NCBI GenBank assembly: GCA_020352515.1
Contig: CP070678.1
Location: forward strand, 438,471-490,035
Reading direction: 5' to 3'
DNA: 51,565 bases
Source of the DNA: Phycisphaerales bacterium
Lineage (GTDB): Bacteria > Planctomycetota > Phycisphaerae > Sedimentisphaerales > Anaerobacaceae
The translations under genes and the position numbers were made by a program. Every line of letters begins with the position of its first letter. Position 1 is the first letter of the stretch. Under the pieces are notes generated by a model, which worked only from the letters and a program-made list of their open reading frames with translations, was not told where the DNA came from and searched no databases. Positions 7,279 to 15,905 of this stretch are shown here, in pieces.

Positions 7279-9987
7279 ATGGCCGAAAAGACCGAAGCAA
7301 AGACGAAGAAACGCATATTCATGTATAGGCGGGCGGGCTCCGGCGCGGCCGCGGGCTACCTGGAGCGAGGATGGGTCATTGCCAACCACAAGCTCGTATC
7401 ATTCCACGCCGCCTTCATCTCTTCCGTGCTCAGCCTTCCGGCGGCGGCCCTGGCGACAGCGGCAGCCGACGCCGACGCCAATATCAAGCTCGAGGTGCTC
7501 AAGTTCATGTTCCTCAGTTGGGAAACTGTGGTTTCCGTGGCTATTCTTTATCTATCGTGGCACATCGGCATCGCCATCCACGAGATGGGCCACTTCCTCA
7601 AGGCCGTTAAGCTGACCGCCCTGAACAAGGACTCCCAGGAAAAGGCCGAGGCGGTCCTTGAGAGCGGGGCGAAATTCGGCTGGTATATCCAGATGTTTCT
7701 CCAGATTCCCTGGGGCAAGTTCTACGGCGTCAAGAAGGAAAACGGCAACTACGCCCCCGACGCCCCTTACAACCTGGCGGTTGCCGCCGCCGCCCCGGTC
7801 TGGAGCGGCTATCTGGCGACGATATTCCTGCCCGTTGCGGCGATTTGCATCGGTCTCGGACTGTTCGTGGGAAATGAGATTCTTATCTACATCGGTCGAT
7901 TCTTCCTCGCGCCCGGCTGCGTCGGACTGCTCGACCGCTTCCTGGCCGATCCGGGCAAGCTACGGGAATTCCGCACGAGAGAGAAGCTGGCCGCCGAGGC
8001 CGCGGCAAGGGCCGCAGAGGCGGCTGCCTCGGGCGAAAGCTGGTTCGTCCGCGTCGCCGAGGTCAAGAAGACGCTGCTGACCTCGAGGATACAGTCGGTG
8101 AACCTCAGCGACGGCACGCGGGTTACCGCGCCGTGGCAGTACCGCAACTGCGCGATGGGCGGCCGCCACACCGAGAAGGAATACCCCGAAAGCAACATCT
8201 CCATGCAGGAGAGCATGTTCATCCCGCTCTCGGCCAAGACATACGAGGACGCCCAGGAGATGACGGTGCGACTGCAGTACCGTCTCAAGGAAATCATCGA
8301 GTCGGCGCCGGGCGCAAAGGTGATGGGTATCGGCCTTGAAGGCGGCCTGGCGCCTTATATCGACAAGGAAGCCGGCGACAAGGTGCCCGAGCAGAGGATG
8401 TGGCGTATGATGAGGCAGGCGATTCTCGACTGCGAGTACGTCCCCGGCGTGGATGTGGCAATCGCGCTGGATCCTGCGGCGTCGGAACTGGAGAACGCCT
8501 ACCGGGAGGAGACCGGGCAGAAGGACGCAGTGGGAATGTACCGCTTCTGGCGCGACAAGAGCAAGCTGGACATGAGCCGCGACCAAATCCTCGAGCTTTA
8601 CAAGGAGGCAATGGAAGCCGACGTGCCGGTGCTGTCCATCGAGGACGGCTTCGGCGAGCTGGACCATACCGGCTGGAAGAACCTGATGAAAGAGCTGGGC
8701 GACAAAATCTTCATCATCGGCGACGACCTGGTTACGACCAAGGATGAGAACATCGAGAACTGCGCCCGAAACGGCGAGATCAACGCGACGCTTATCAAGG
8801 CCAACCAGATCGGCACGCTCTCCGAGACCGTGCTGGCAATGCTGACCTCTCTGGGATATGGAGCGGAGCTGGTCGTCTCGCACCGTTCGAAGAGCCCCAA
8901 CGACCCGTTCGAGGCGGAAATAGCCACAGCTATGAACTCACTCGGGCTCAAGGCCGGTGGCGGCGCCAATACCGAGAGACTGCAAAAGTACGGCCGGGTA
9001 ATGGAGATTCTCGCCCTGGCCAAAGCCGGCAAGAGAGAGATTACCGACAACGAGCGCAAGGAGATCGAGAAGAACGTCAAGGAGCTGGTGAAGATTCTCA
9101 CCGGCAAGGAGGATGTGAGCATCATGCCGGATGCGGGCGAAATCGACATCGCGGGCCTGCTTATCAAGATGCTGGCCATCGAAGCGGTCAGCGGTACCGA
9201 GGAAGCCACCAACGCCGGTATTCCGACGGCCGCCGCCACGCTTTTCCTTGGCCGCACCGGAACCATCCGCTTCAAGGGCTCGACCCCTCTGGGAACCTCG
9301 GCCGGCATCGACGAGGCCATTCACTACGTCGACAGCATCATCGAACCTTCGGATACAACCAAAAAGCATGCGGACCTGTTCAAGGACGCCGGCGACGGGA
9401 CCCTCAGGTTCAAGAAAGACGTGGAATTCCAGACGGTCAAAGGCAAGAACGACGAAAAGCTCACGGACCTCTGGAAAAAATCGAGACGCTACGACGGCAA
9501 GGGCTGCATGGACGCCGTCAGGCACGTCGAGAGCGTTCTGGCGGAGGCCTTTGTCGGGCACAGGCTGGGAGGGCTGGGGACGCTTCTTGAAACGGACAGG
9601 AGACTGCTGGCTCTGGAGCTGGAGCAGGCGATCAAAGTGGGCCGGATTTCAAAGAGCGCCTCGGATGCCGATAAGATTTTGGTCATGCAGCGCAAGGGCG
9701 TCCTGGGCATGAACGCGATCCTGTCAATGTCACTTGCCCTGGGCCGCGCGATTGCAGCCAGTGACGGCAAGGAGCTGTGGCAGCTTATCCGCGAAATGGC
9801 CGCCGAGACCATGGCGAAATTCGTCGCGGCCAACGGCAAGGAGAAGAAGGAGGCGGCAAGTCTGAAGGCGATGGACTTCGACGCCCTCACCGAGCAGTTC
9901 AAGAAGACCGCCAGGGAGGCCATCAACGAAAACAAGACGATCTACGAGCTAATAAGAAAAGAGCTTGTGGTTTACCCGCTCAATTGA
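7279..9987 (+). CDS. M50-like membrane domain fused to circularly permuted enolase-like protein
   Basis: A 902-aa protein starting at an ATG behind AAGGAGA. Residues 1-230 are membrane-associated: hydrophobic segments near 75-105, 165-195 and 196-215, with HEMGH at 101-105, the HExxH zinc motif of site-2-protease-like (M50) enzymes, and LLDRFLADPG at 217-226 as a possible second-motif aspartate. An Ala-rich linker (235-250) follows. Residues ~290-585 match the C-terminal barrel of enolase: GGRH (H297), SMQES (E311), LEGG (E354), ALDPAAS (D398), SIEDG (E455), GDDL (482-483), LIKANQIG (K507), SHRS (534-537) and LKAG (K558), in canonical order. Residues ~635-840 match the N-terminal enolase domain: GIPTAAATLFL, STPLGTSAG..EA, then GVLGMNAILSMSLALGRA. 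Thus the usual N- then C-domain order is reversed. Most catalytic residues persist; the first Ser of the mobile PSGASTG loop is Leu. Enolase converts 2-phosphoglycerate to phosphoenolpyruvate; whether this protein does is unknown. It stands alone, ended by a hairpin. Confidence 0.85.
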   Translation: MAEKTEAKTKKRIFMYRRAGSGAAAGYLERGWVIANHKLVSFHAAFISSVLSLPAAALATAAADADANIKLEVLKFMFLSWETVVSVAILYLSWHIGIAIHEMGHFLKAVKLTALNKDSQEKAEAVLESGAKFGWYIQMFLQIPWGKFYGVKKENGNYAPDAPYNLAVAAAAPVWSGYLATIFLPVAAICIGLGLFVGNEILIYIGRFFLAPGCVGLLDRFLADPGKLREFRTREKLAAEAAARAAEAAASGESWFVRVAEVKKTLLTSRIQSVNLSDGTRVTAPWQYRNCAMGGRHTEKEYPESNISMQESMFIPLSAKTYEDAQEMTVRLQYRLKEIIESAPGAKVMGIGLEGGLAPYIDKEAGDKVPEQRMWRMMRQAILDCEYVPGVDVAIALDPAASELENAYREETGQKDAVGMYRFWRDKSKLDMSRDQILELYKEAMEADVPVLSIEDGFGELDHTGWKNLMKELGDKIFIIGDDLVTTKDENIENCARNGEINATLIKANQIGTLSETVLAMLTSLGYGAELVVSHRSKSPNDPFEAEIATAMNSLGLKAGGGANTERLQKYGRVMEILALAKAGKREITDNERKEIEKNVKELVKILTGKEDVSIMPDAGEIDIAGLLIKMLAIEAVSGTEEATNAGIPTAAATLFLGRTGTIRFKGSTPLGTSAGIDEAIHYVDSIIEPSDTTKKHADLFKDAGDGTLRFKKDVEFQTVKGKNDEKLTDLWKKSRRYDGKGCMDAVRHVESVLAEAFVGHRLGGLGTLLETDRRLLALELEQAIKVGRISKSASDADKILVMQRKGVLGMNAILSMSLALGRAIAASDGKELWQLIREMAAETMAKFVAANGKEKKEAASLKAMDFDALTEQFKKTAREAINENKTIYELIRKELVVYPLN

Positions 9988-10027
9988 CAGGCTTGCTTTA
10001 GCAGACAATTTGATTGGTGGTTTTGAC

Positions 10028-10061
10028 ACTGTCCCGGCGCCCCGCGAGGAGCCGGGACAGT
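10028..10061 (+). terminator. Probable rho-independent terminator of the enolase-fusion gene
   Basis: A perfect 11-bp stem ACTGTCCCGGC/GCCGGGACAGT with a 12-nt loop, 40 bp past the stop at 9987, followed by TCATTT (a weak U-tract). It separates the enolase-fusion gene from the lyase-like gene downstream. Confidence 0.7.
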
Positions 10062-10174
10062 TCATTTCGGACAACATCAGAGTTTCCCGACGACGGCGTC
10101 AGAACTCACTCGGCCGACAGGTCTTGAAATGCTCCGGCCGGGGGGCTACATTGGAGCACTGAAAGGAAACCGCC

Positions 10175-13100
10175 ATGGCCGCAGTCAAAGCAGCAGTGAC
10201 ACGCACAGCCCTGTTTCTCACAGTTCTATCGCCGTATATCTGCGCGGCGGGCGAAATCGGACGCTTCGAGGTCAAAGAGCCGCTTGGCAAGAACTGGTCC
10301 GGCGAGTGGGTCACGCGGGATGTGACGGTCGATACGGGTGGTGCGAGGATCCCGGTCAACCGCCTGCACGTGCCGGCGAGTTTGCAGGGCGAGAGCAGCA
10401 TGGAAAAGGAGTGGCTCCCTGCGCAGTTTTATCGGGGCGGAAAGCTCCTCGGCAGTGGCGATTACGTGCAGGGGGCCGAACGCTTGAAGGTCTTTTGTCG
10501 TGTTCGCCTCAAGAAGGACGGAGTTCTTGTTGCGAGGATAACGGATGAGTCGCCGCCGTGGGGCACAGTGCCTAAGATAAACAGCGGCTGGACCGAAGTA
10601 TTGTATGCCGGCAGGCCGGGCCGGCCGAGTGAGAGGGGTATGTGGGGAAGGAACTGGTGGGACGTCAGGACGGACCACTACATGATGCGTTTCGACGAAA
10701 GAGGTTTGCGCCCGTTCGATGATCTGCTGGTCCTGCCACGGGGCGATGTCAGCCGTGCTTCGTGGGGCGGCGTCTATGTGAAGGGGCCGATGTGGCCGGA
10801 AAACATCCGCCCGACCGACCGCAAGATGGTAATCATCGAGCAAGGGCAGGCGCGTACGCTAGTCAAGCAGGTATTCGAATTCGAGGATTCGAGCCGGACG
10901 TACGAGATTACGTTCGATTTTCGCGCCGGCGATCCGTGGATCGGCGTGCACGAAAAGTATGACCTCGGCCCGGGCTCTTTCATGAGGCTCGACTTGTCGG
11001 GGCTCGGGGCGGACGTTGTGTATCATGCTCACACCTACAGTGCCCGCACGTTCAAGGCGGGCGGCAAGGCCGAGGACAGCACCATCCAGCCGCCCCAGCA
11101 TCCGATTGCGACGCTCGGGCCGATCTGGCGCGATATCTGGTTCGGCGGCGGCTCGCACGCCTTCGTGTACAATTCGCACGCCACAGTCGGCATCGGCTTT
11201 GCGGCGGTCAAGGGCTCGCAGTGGAAGGCCAGCAAAGGGGTGAGCCTGGTCTCGCAGAACCTCAGCATCCACGGTGACAAGAACGAGCCCGGTAAGGTCT
11301 GGCTGAAGCTGCCCACGGATGGAGGCGAGAGGCACTGGGTGATCATCGCAGGTCCAATCGAGATTCGCAAGCGGATAGGCGCGATGATCCGCTCCCACGC
11401 GGATATCCCGCTGCAGGCGGTCCTCGACGGATGGGTGCTCGATTGGGATTCGGAACATCAACCGCACGGTTTTGGCCTGGCGGGTGCATGGTTCGGGTCG
11501 TTCAATCAGCATCAATTGAACCCGACGACTTTCCCGCGCCGGGTGCGGTCGCATCTGGGGGAACTGCTGGAGAAGGGGGCGAAGGTCAAGAGTCGAGACT
11601 TAGCCTTCCTCGCCTATGTGTTCATGGACCCGAATTACTGGCCGGGGCCCGAGTACCGATGGGGCAACGTCGGCAATCCGAACTTCCACACGGACATGTA
11701 CAATGTGCCCCTTCAAATCGGGCTGGTCATGCCGGACCATCCCCACGCCGGCAGGTGGGTCGATTACGGAGTCAGGGAGCTGCGCGCCAACGTGATGCGC
11801 GACAGCTTTGCCGGCGGGGCCTGGGCCGAGAGCCTCAGCTATTCGGCGTTCTTCTTCCATATCGCCGACTACGCCGCGAGGGTCCACGACGCCGGAGCCG
11901 CAGACCCGTTCAGGCAGTGGCCCCGCATCAAGGAGGTAGCCACGTACTTGGCCTGTATGCATGGGCCGGTGGACCGGCGCTACGGCTCGCGACAGAGGGC
12001 CCCTATCGGCGACACCCACCCCGGCAACTACATAGAGCAACTGCGCAAGATGGCCCCCATGTACCGGGGAGTCGACGACGCGTTCGCGGCCCAGCTCGAG
12101 CGCTTCGACGAGAAATGGGAAAGGGCGCTGGATATTTCCAGCCGCGAGTTCTACGGCTTCGGTGCGATGCTGCGCGGCAGCCCGTACGACCGGCGAAACG
12201 AATCCTTTGTTACCATTAAGGCCGGCCCCGCGAGGAACCACTACCAGGGCGACGAAATGTCGTTCTACTTTTGCTCGCTGGGGACGCCCCTCGCCATCGA
12301 CTATGCCTGTCACTACTCCCCGCGGCCGTGGTCCGCCTCGATGCACAACCGGCCTGACATGGATGGGCTGCGGCCGGTCGCCGTGGCGGTCCGCCGCGCG
12401 TTCGCCCGGTCAAGCGCCGCCGACGTCTTCGTGGCCGACGAGCGGACAACGCGGATAAACCACGCGCCGATGGAGCCGCACCGAACGACAAAACCGGGCT
12501 GGGAATACCCGACGACCTTCCTGCCCAAGGAAAGTCCCTGGATCATGCGCCGATACGCGATGCTCGTAAAGCACGACCCGGGCGTTAGCAGGATCGCCGA
12601 CTACTTCGTCGTCCGAGATGAGATATCATCTCCGAAAACCATCTGGTGGAACGTGCACATGCTTGCCCGTGACATCGAGCACAACGACCAAGTGATTTCA
12701 TTTGGCGGCCAGCTCGACGTCGATGTCGATGTGCACTTTATCACGCCGGAAATCGGCCAAATCGAGAAACGCCGGTGGGGCTGGAGCCGCGAGCGCAACC
12801 GCGGCAGCCTCAAGAACTACAAGGACCGTCAGTACGAAACCGAACACTTCGGGCGCTACATACCCGAGGATTTCGAGCCGGGCACGTGGGGTAAGGACTA
12901 CGAGCGCAGCGGCGAGATGGGCCAATGGCTCCGCGTAAAGGGCCGCAGCGGGCGGGTGGACTGGCTCGTTGTCATAATGCCACACCTGCGGGGCCGCGAG
13001 GCGCCGAAAGTGGAAAAGCTCTCGCCTACCAGCGCCCGCATAACGCTCGGCTCGGAAAGCGAGACAATCCATCTCGGCACCGGCGCAACACACCAGGCTG

Positions 13101-13204
13101 CCGTGGAACGCGGCAACGAGAAGACTGTTCTGCTCGAAGCCGGAGCTGTCAAGGACTGGTCAGAGCTTGCGTTCGAACCGGCTCGGCCGAGCAGCCGCCG
13201 GTGA
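10175..13204 (+). CDS. Secreted heparinase II/III-like polysaccharide lyase candidate
   Basis: A 1009-aa protein with an N-terminal signal peptide (hydrophobic residues 10-24, ending near CAAG), started by an ATG behind AAAGGA. The first ~420 residues are beta-rich (an N-terminal sandwich of the type found in large polysaccharide lyases). The middle (about 430-670) is helical with WAESLSYSAFFFHIADYA and HPGNYIEQL, which suits an alpha/alpha-toroid. The C-terminal half holds FVTIKAGPARNHYQGDEMSF and a sandwich domain, a pattern typical of heparinase II/III-type proteins (PL8/12/15/21-like). I do not recognise the exact family. Such enzymes cleave uronate-containing, often sulfated, polysaccharides by beta-elimination outside the cytoplasm. 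The neighbouring sulfatase and glycosidases are consistent with this. The next gene is convergent, 35 bp away. Confidence 0.55.
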   Translation: MAAVKAAVTRTALFLTVLSPYICAAGEIGRFEVKEPLGKNWSGEWVTRDVTVDTGGARIPVNRLHVPASLQGESSMEKEWLPAQFYRGGKLLGSGDYVQGAERLKVFCRVRLKKDGVLVARITDESPPWGTVPKINSGWTEVLYAGRPGRPSERGMWGRNWWDVRTDHYMMRFDERGLRPFDDLLVLPRGDVSRASWGGVYVKGPMWPENIRPTDRKMVIIEQGQARTLVKQVFEFEDSSRTYEITFDFRAGDPWIGVHEKYDLGPGSFMRLDLSGLGADVVYHAHTYSARTFKAGGKAEDSTIQPPQHPIATLGPIWRDIWFGGGSHAFVYNSHATVGIGFAAVKGSQWKASKGVSLVSQNLSIHGDKNEPGKVWLKLPTDGGERHWVIIAGPIEIRKRIGAMIRSHADIPLQAVLDGWVLDWDSEHQPHGFGLAGAWFGSFNQHQLNPTTFPRRVRSHLGELLEKGAKVKSRDLAFLAYVFMDPNYWPGPEYRWGNVGNPNFHTDMYNVPLQIGLVMPDHPHAGRWVDYGVRELRANVMRDSFAGGAWAESLSYSAFFFHIADYAARVHDAGAADPFRQWPRIKEVATYLACMHGPVDRRYGSRQRAPIGDTHPGNYIEQLRKMAPMYRGVDDAFAAQLERFDEKWERALDISSREFYGFGAMLRGSPYDRRNESFVTIKAGPARNHYQGDEMSFYFCSLGTPLAIDYACHYSPRPWSASMHNRPDMDGLRPVAVAVRRAFARSSAADVFVADERTTRINHAPMEPHRTTKPGWEYPTTFLPKESPWIMRRYAMLVKHDPGVSRIADYFVVRDEISSPKTIWWNVHMLARDIEHNDQVISFGGQLDVDVDVHFITPEIGQIEKRRWGWSRERNRGSLKNYKDRQYETEHFGRYIPEDFEPGTWGKDYERSGEMGQWLRVKGRSGRVDWLVVIMPHLRGREAPKVEKLSPTSARITLGSESETIHLGTGATHQAAVERGNEKTVLLEAGAVKDWSELAFEPARPSSRR

Positions 13205-13239
13205 GCAACAGACCGCAACAGATAGCGCTTATATATCGC

Positions 13240-14421
13240 TCAGGGATTCTTGCCGTCGGCGGGTTTTTCTTCGGGCGGCTCGGCAATCGGGCGGCTGGTC
13301 AACAATCCTATGCCGCGGCCTTTGTCACCGACCGCGCAGTAGAACATGTAATACGTATCGTTCTTTGGGTTATACACTAACGATATCTTGTGGGCATATT
13401 TGCGGTCAAGGCCGTCGGGGTGTCCGGCGGCCTTGTAGAGCGGCTCGGGATTGACGGTCCAGCGCCGCAGGTCCCGTGAGAAAGCCGCCATAATGTGAGC
13501 CCCTCCCCTGCCGACGCCGAAATAGAACATCACCCAGTGGTCCCCGTCGCGGAACACCTTGCCGTCCGAGCAGAAACGCTCGTCATAGCCGCCCCGGGTA
13601 TTCCGCACGACCGGATTGCCGCCGTAGCGCTTCCACGCGAACAGATCCGAGGACAGGGCCAGCCCAAGCTGCTCGATGCTCCCGTTGGCGGCGTTGTAGA
13701 AGTTGTAGAACTCTCCCTCGTGCTCGACGAGCCAGGGCTGGTAGATACAGTCCTTCTCCCACTGGCCGCGGTCGGGCTCGTGCACGGAGAGTATGTACTT
13801 GTCGGTGCCACGCTTCCATTTGAGCCCGTCTGTGCTGCACGCCAGGCCCTCGTAACCCGGCCGCAGCTCGTAGCCGCCCTGCCGCGGATACGCGCCGTAT
13901 AGCGACCAGAACTTGCCGTGGCGCCTCTTGAGGACCCGGGGCGCCTTGATATCGTATGATTCGTAAAGATACGCCCCGAGGACGCACCCGCCGTGGTCGA
14001 ACTCGCCAGCGGGCCCGAAGCCCATCGCCAGGCCCCTGCGGCGCCAGTTGACCAGGTCGTCGCTCTCGGCCAGGAACGAGTTGTATCCCTTGCCGTTGAA
14101 AGCGATAAAGGTCATGTAGTACTTGTCGTCGCCGGGAAGCTGAAAGACGGTGGGGACATCGGTCGAGTGAAAATCCTCGAATCCCTTTATCCGGGGCCGG
14201 GCCGGTATCACGTGGTCACCATAGTAATGCCAGTTGCGGAACCGCTGCGACCACTTGTCAACCGTCGCGCGGTCAATAAGCCCGTCGCCGGGCTTCGCGG
14301 ACCCGCCGGCCCGGACCGCCGAAATAATCGACGTCACGGGCATGACCAGACAGACGGCCATCAACACCCCAACAATACCGCCTCGCCCGTTGGCGCCCCT
14401 GGTATATTCACTTGCATACAT
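13240..14421 (-). CDS. Five-bladed beta-propeller glycosidase-like protein (GH43/GH32 superfamily)
   Basis: A 393-aa protein; the ATG at 14421 follows AAAGGAGCG. A transmembrane-type signal (VLMAVCLVMPVTSIISAV) suggests export or anchoring. The body shows repeated blade patterns of the furanosidase superfamily: FHSTDVPTVFQLPGDDKYYM, SDDLVNWRRRG, FWSLYGAYP, STDGLKWKRG, YQPWLVEHEGEFYNFYNAA, SSDLFAWKRYG, SDGKVFRDGDHWVMFYFG, FSRDLRRW and VYNPKNDTYYMFYCA. Propellers of this type belong to GH43, GH32, GH62, GH68 or GH130; I cannot assign a family because the catalytic acids are not certain from reading alone. It is the last gene of a minus-strand run that includes a ceramidase-family enzyme and a sulfatase. 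Probably releases a sugar from an oligosaccharide in the periplasm. Confidence 0.65.
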   Translation of the reverse strand: MYASEYTRGANGRGGIVGVLMAVCLVMPVTSIISAVRAGGSAKPGDGLIDRATVDKWSQRFRNWHYYGDHVIPARPRIKGFEDFHSTDVPTVFQLPGDDKYYMTFIAFNGKGYNSFLAESDDLVNWRRRGLAMGFGPAGEFDHGGCVLGAYLYESYDIKAPRVLKRRHGKFWSLYGAYPRQGGYELRPGYEGLACSTDGLKWKRGTDKYILSVHEPDRGQWEKDCIYQPWLVEHEGEFYNFYNAANGSIEQLGLALSSDLFAWKRYGGNPVVRNTRGGYDERFCSDGKVFRDGDHWVMFYFGVGRGGAHIMAAFSRDLRRWTVNPEPLYKAAGHPDGLDRKYAHKISLVYNPKNDTYYMFYCAVGDKGRGIGLLTSRPIAEPPEEKPADGKNP

Positions 14422-14475
14422 ATCGTTCGCTCCTTTGCATAATCGAAGCCTTGCAGCCGATCATCGGCCACCGTG

Positions 14476-15852
14476 CTAATCCCACATCCGCGCGATCAGG
14501 GCCAGCGTCTCGTTCACCAGAACCTGCCCGCCCTGGGGCCCTACAATGAACTTATCCGCGCTGTAACCTCCGCCCTTAACGGCCTTCCCGGTGGGCAGGT
14601 AGCCGCTTTGCTGCGATGAAAGCTGAACCACAAACGTCAACAGCGCCGGGCTTCTCGCCTTCATCCGGATGCCGTAATCGAGATACAGCTCGAATGGATT
14701 AGTCGCCAGCGCAACGTCCCCCAGACGCAGCACATGCACCTCCGCCGCCTCGACCGAATCGGTCTGGTAGAACGGCAGGGCCTCAGGCTCGTGTTCGGGC
14801 AGGTTGATCTTTGCCGCCGCGTGTTTGAACACCACCGTTTCGGCTATTGCGGTCCGGGCCAGCGGCAGGACCTCCTCGACCGCCCCGGCGATGCGCCGGG
14901 CAATCTCCTGCCGCCGCGACAATCCCCTCGATTCGCGCATAGCATCCTCGGCGCGCCTCCTGAAAAGCAGATGTGGCGACTGGTCCCCGGCCGCCCCACA
15001 CTGGGCAAAGACGAAAAGGTCGCTCGACAGTCTCTTGCGAAGCTCCACGCGCACGTCATGCCAGAAGTCCGCGGATATCTCGCTCAGTTGCTCGGTTTCC
15101 TGCGCCGTGCAAGCCACGTTGATTACAACCCCTGTCAGCTTGCGGTCCTGTCCCCAAAAGAACAGCATCTCCACGGCGTGGTCCTCATATCCCTCGATGT
15201 TGGAAAAGTTGTCGCGGTTCGTTTGGCCGTACATTGCCGTAGAGCCGTCGAAATAATGTGCTCTGCGGTTCATCCCCACCACGGCATGGCCCAGGCCCCA
15301 GCTCATCCCCGCCGGCTTGCGGCTCCGCCATGCCTCGGCCACGGCCCCGGCAAGCCGGCCCACAAAGAACTCGCCATACTCGGAGGCCCTCATGACCCCC
15401 TCATCGCCGCTGACGTCGTAAAGGCCCTTGAATGTCCCGTCCACGAAGCCGGGAGCCGTATGCGTGTGCGTGGCGTTCAGAAACAGCTTCTCGACGTCGA
15501 AATCCGGTATCTGCGGTTTCACGACCTCTCTGAGGCGCTTCTGCATGGCCTTCCTGATGTAAATGACATCGCACGAGACCATCACAGCCTGCTCGCAAGA
15601 GTCGTCCGCCGTCCGCGTCTCGAGCGCCAGCGCGGTTGCGGTCAAACGGTCCCGCACACCCTTCGAAATCCGCTTGTGCAACTGTCCGACCAGCGCTACG
15701 GGCCTTTCCGGCGTAATGTCAACCTGCGCCCAGCCTGCATACAGAGGTTTCCTCGCGTCCGTTTCCTTCAGGGGCTTCTGTCCCTCGGCCCGCACCCCCG
15801 CCGCCGGACCCACCGCCGCCAAAATCATCCAGAGTCCTATCACACATCTCAT
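14476..15852 (-). CDS. Neutral/alkaline non-lysosomal ceramidase-family exported hydrolase
   Basis: A 458-aa protein with signal peptide (MRCVIGLWMILAAVGPAAGVRAEG), start ATG behind GAGGGTG. The N-terminal pattern LYAGWAQVDITPERPVALVGQ is the hallmark 'G..ka.iTP' opening of neutral ceramidases, and FLNATHTHTAPGF contains the His pair that binds zinc in this family. VMVSCDVIYI and a later AQCGAAGDQSPH segment also fit. Its length matches short bacterial relatives that keep only the zinc catalytic domain and lack the C-terminal Ig-like domain of true ceramidases. Many such planctomycete paralogues sit in polysaccharide or sulfatase loci, so the substrate may be an ester or amide other than ceramide. 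It is followed 54 bp downstream by the propeller glycosidase and preceded by the Gfo/Idh oxidoreductase on the same strand. Confidence 0.8.
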   Translation of the reverse strand: MRCVIGLWMILAAVGPAAGVRAEGQKPLKETDARKPLYAGWAQVDITPERPVALVGQLHKRISKGVRDRLTATALALETRTADDSCEQAVMVSCDVIYIRKAMQKRLREVVKPQIPDFDVEKLFLNATHTHTAPGFVDGTFKGLYDVSGDEGVMRASEYGEFFVGRLAGAVAEAWRSRKPAGMSWGLGHAVVGMNRRAHYFDGSTAMYGQTNRDNFSNIEGYEDHAVEMLFFWGQDRKLTGVVINVACTAQETEQLSEISADFWHDVRVELRKRLSSDLFVFAQCGAAGDQSPHLLFRRRAEDAMRESRGLSRRQEIARRIAGAVEEVLPLARTAIAETVVFKHAAAKINLPEHEPEALPFYQTDSVEAAEVHVLRLGDVALATNPFELYLDYGIRMKARSPALLTFVVQLSSQQSGYLPTGKAVKGGGYSADKFIVGPQGGQVLVNETLALIARMWD

Positions 15853-15905
15853 AGCCGCACCCTCGATAAAATCCGTCCCATCCGAAACCTCTCACGCCCC
15901 TTCCT

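Noticed and set aside
7960..8883. 307-codon minus-strand frame opposite the enolase fusion
   Set aside because: Lies antisense to catalytic enolase motifs and lacks a ribosome site.
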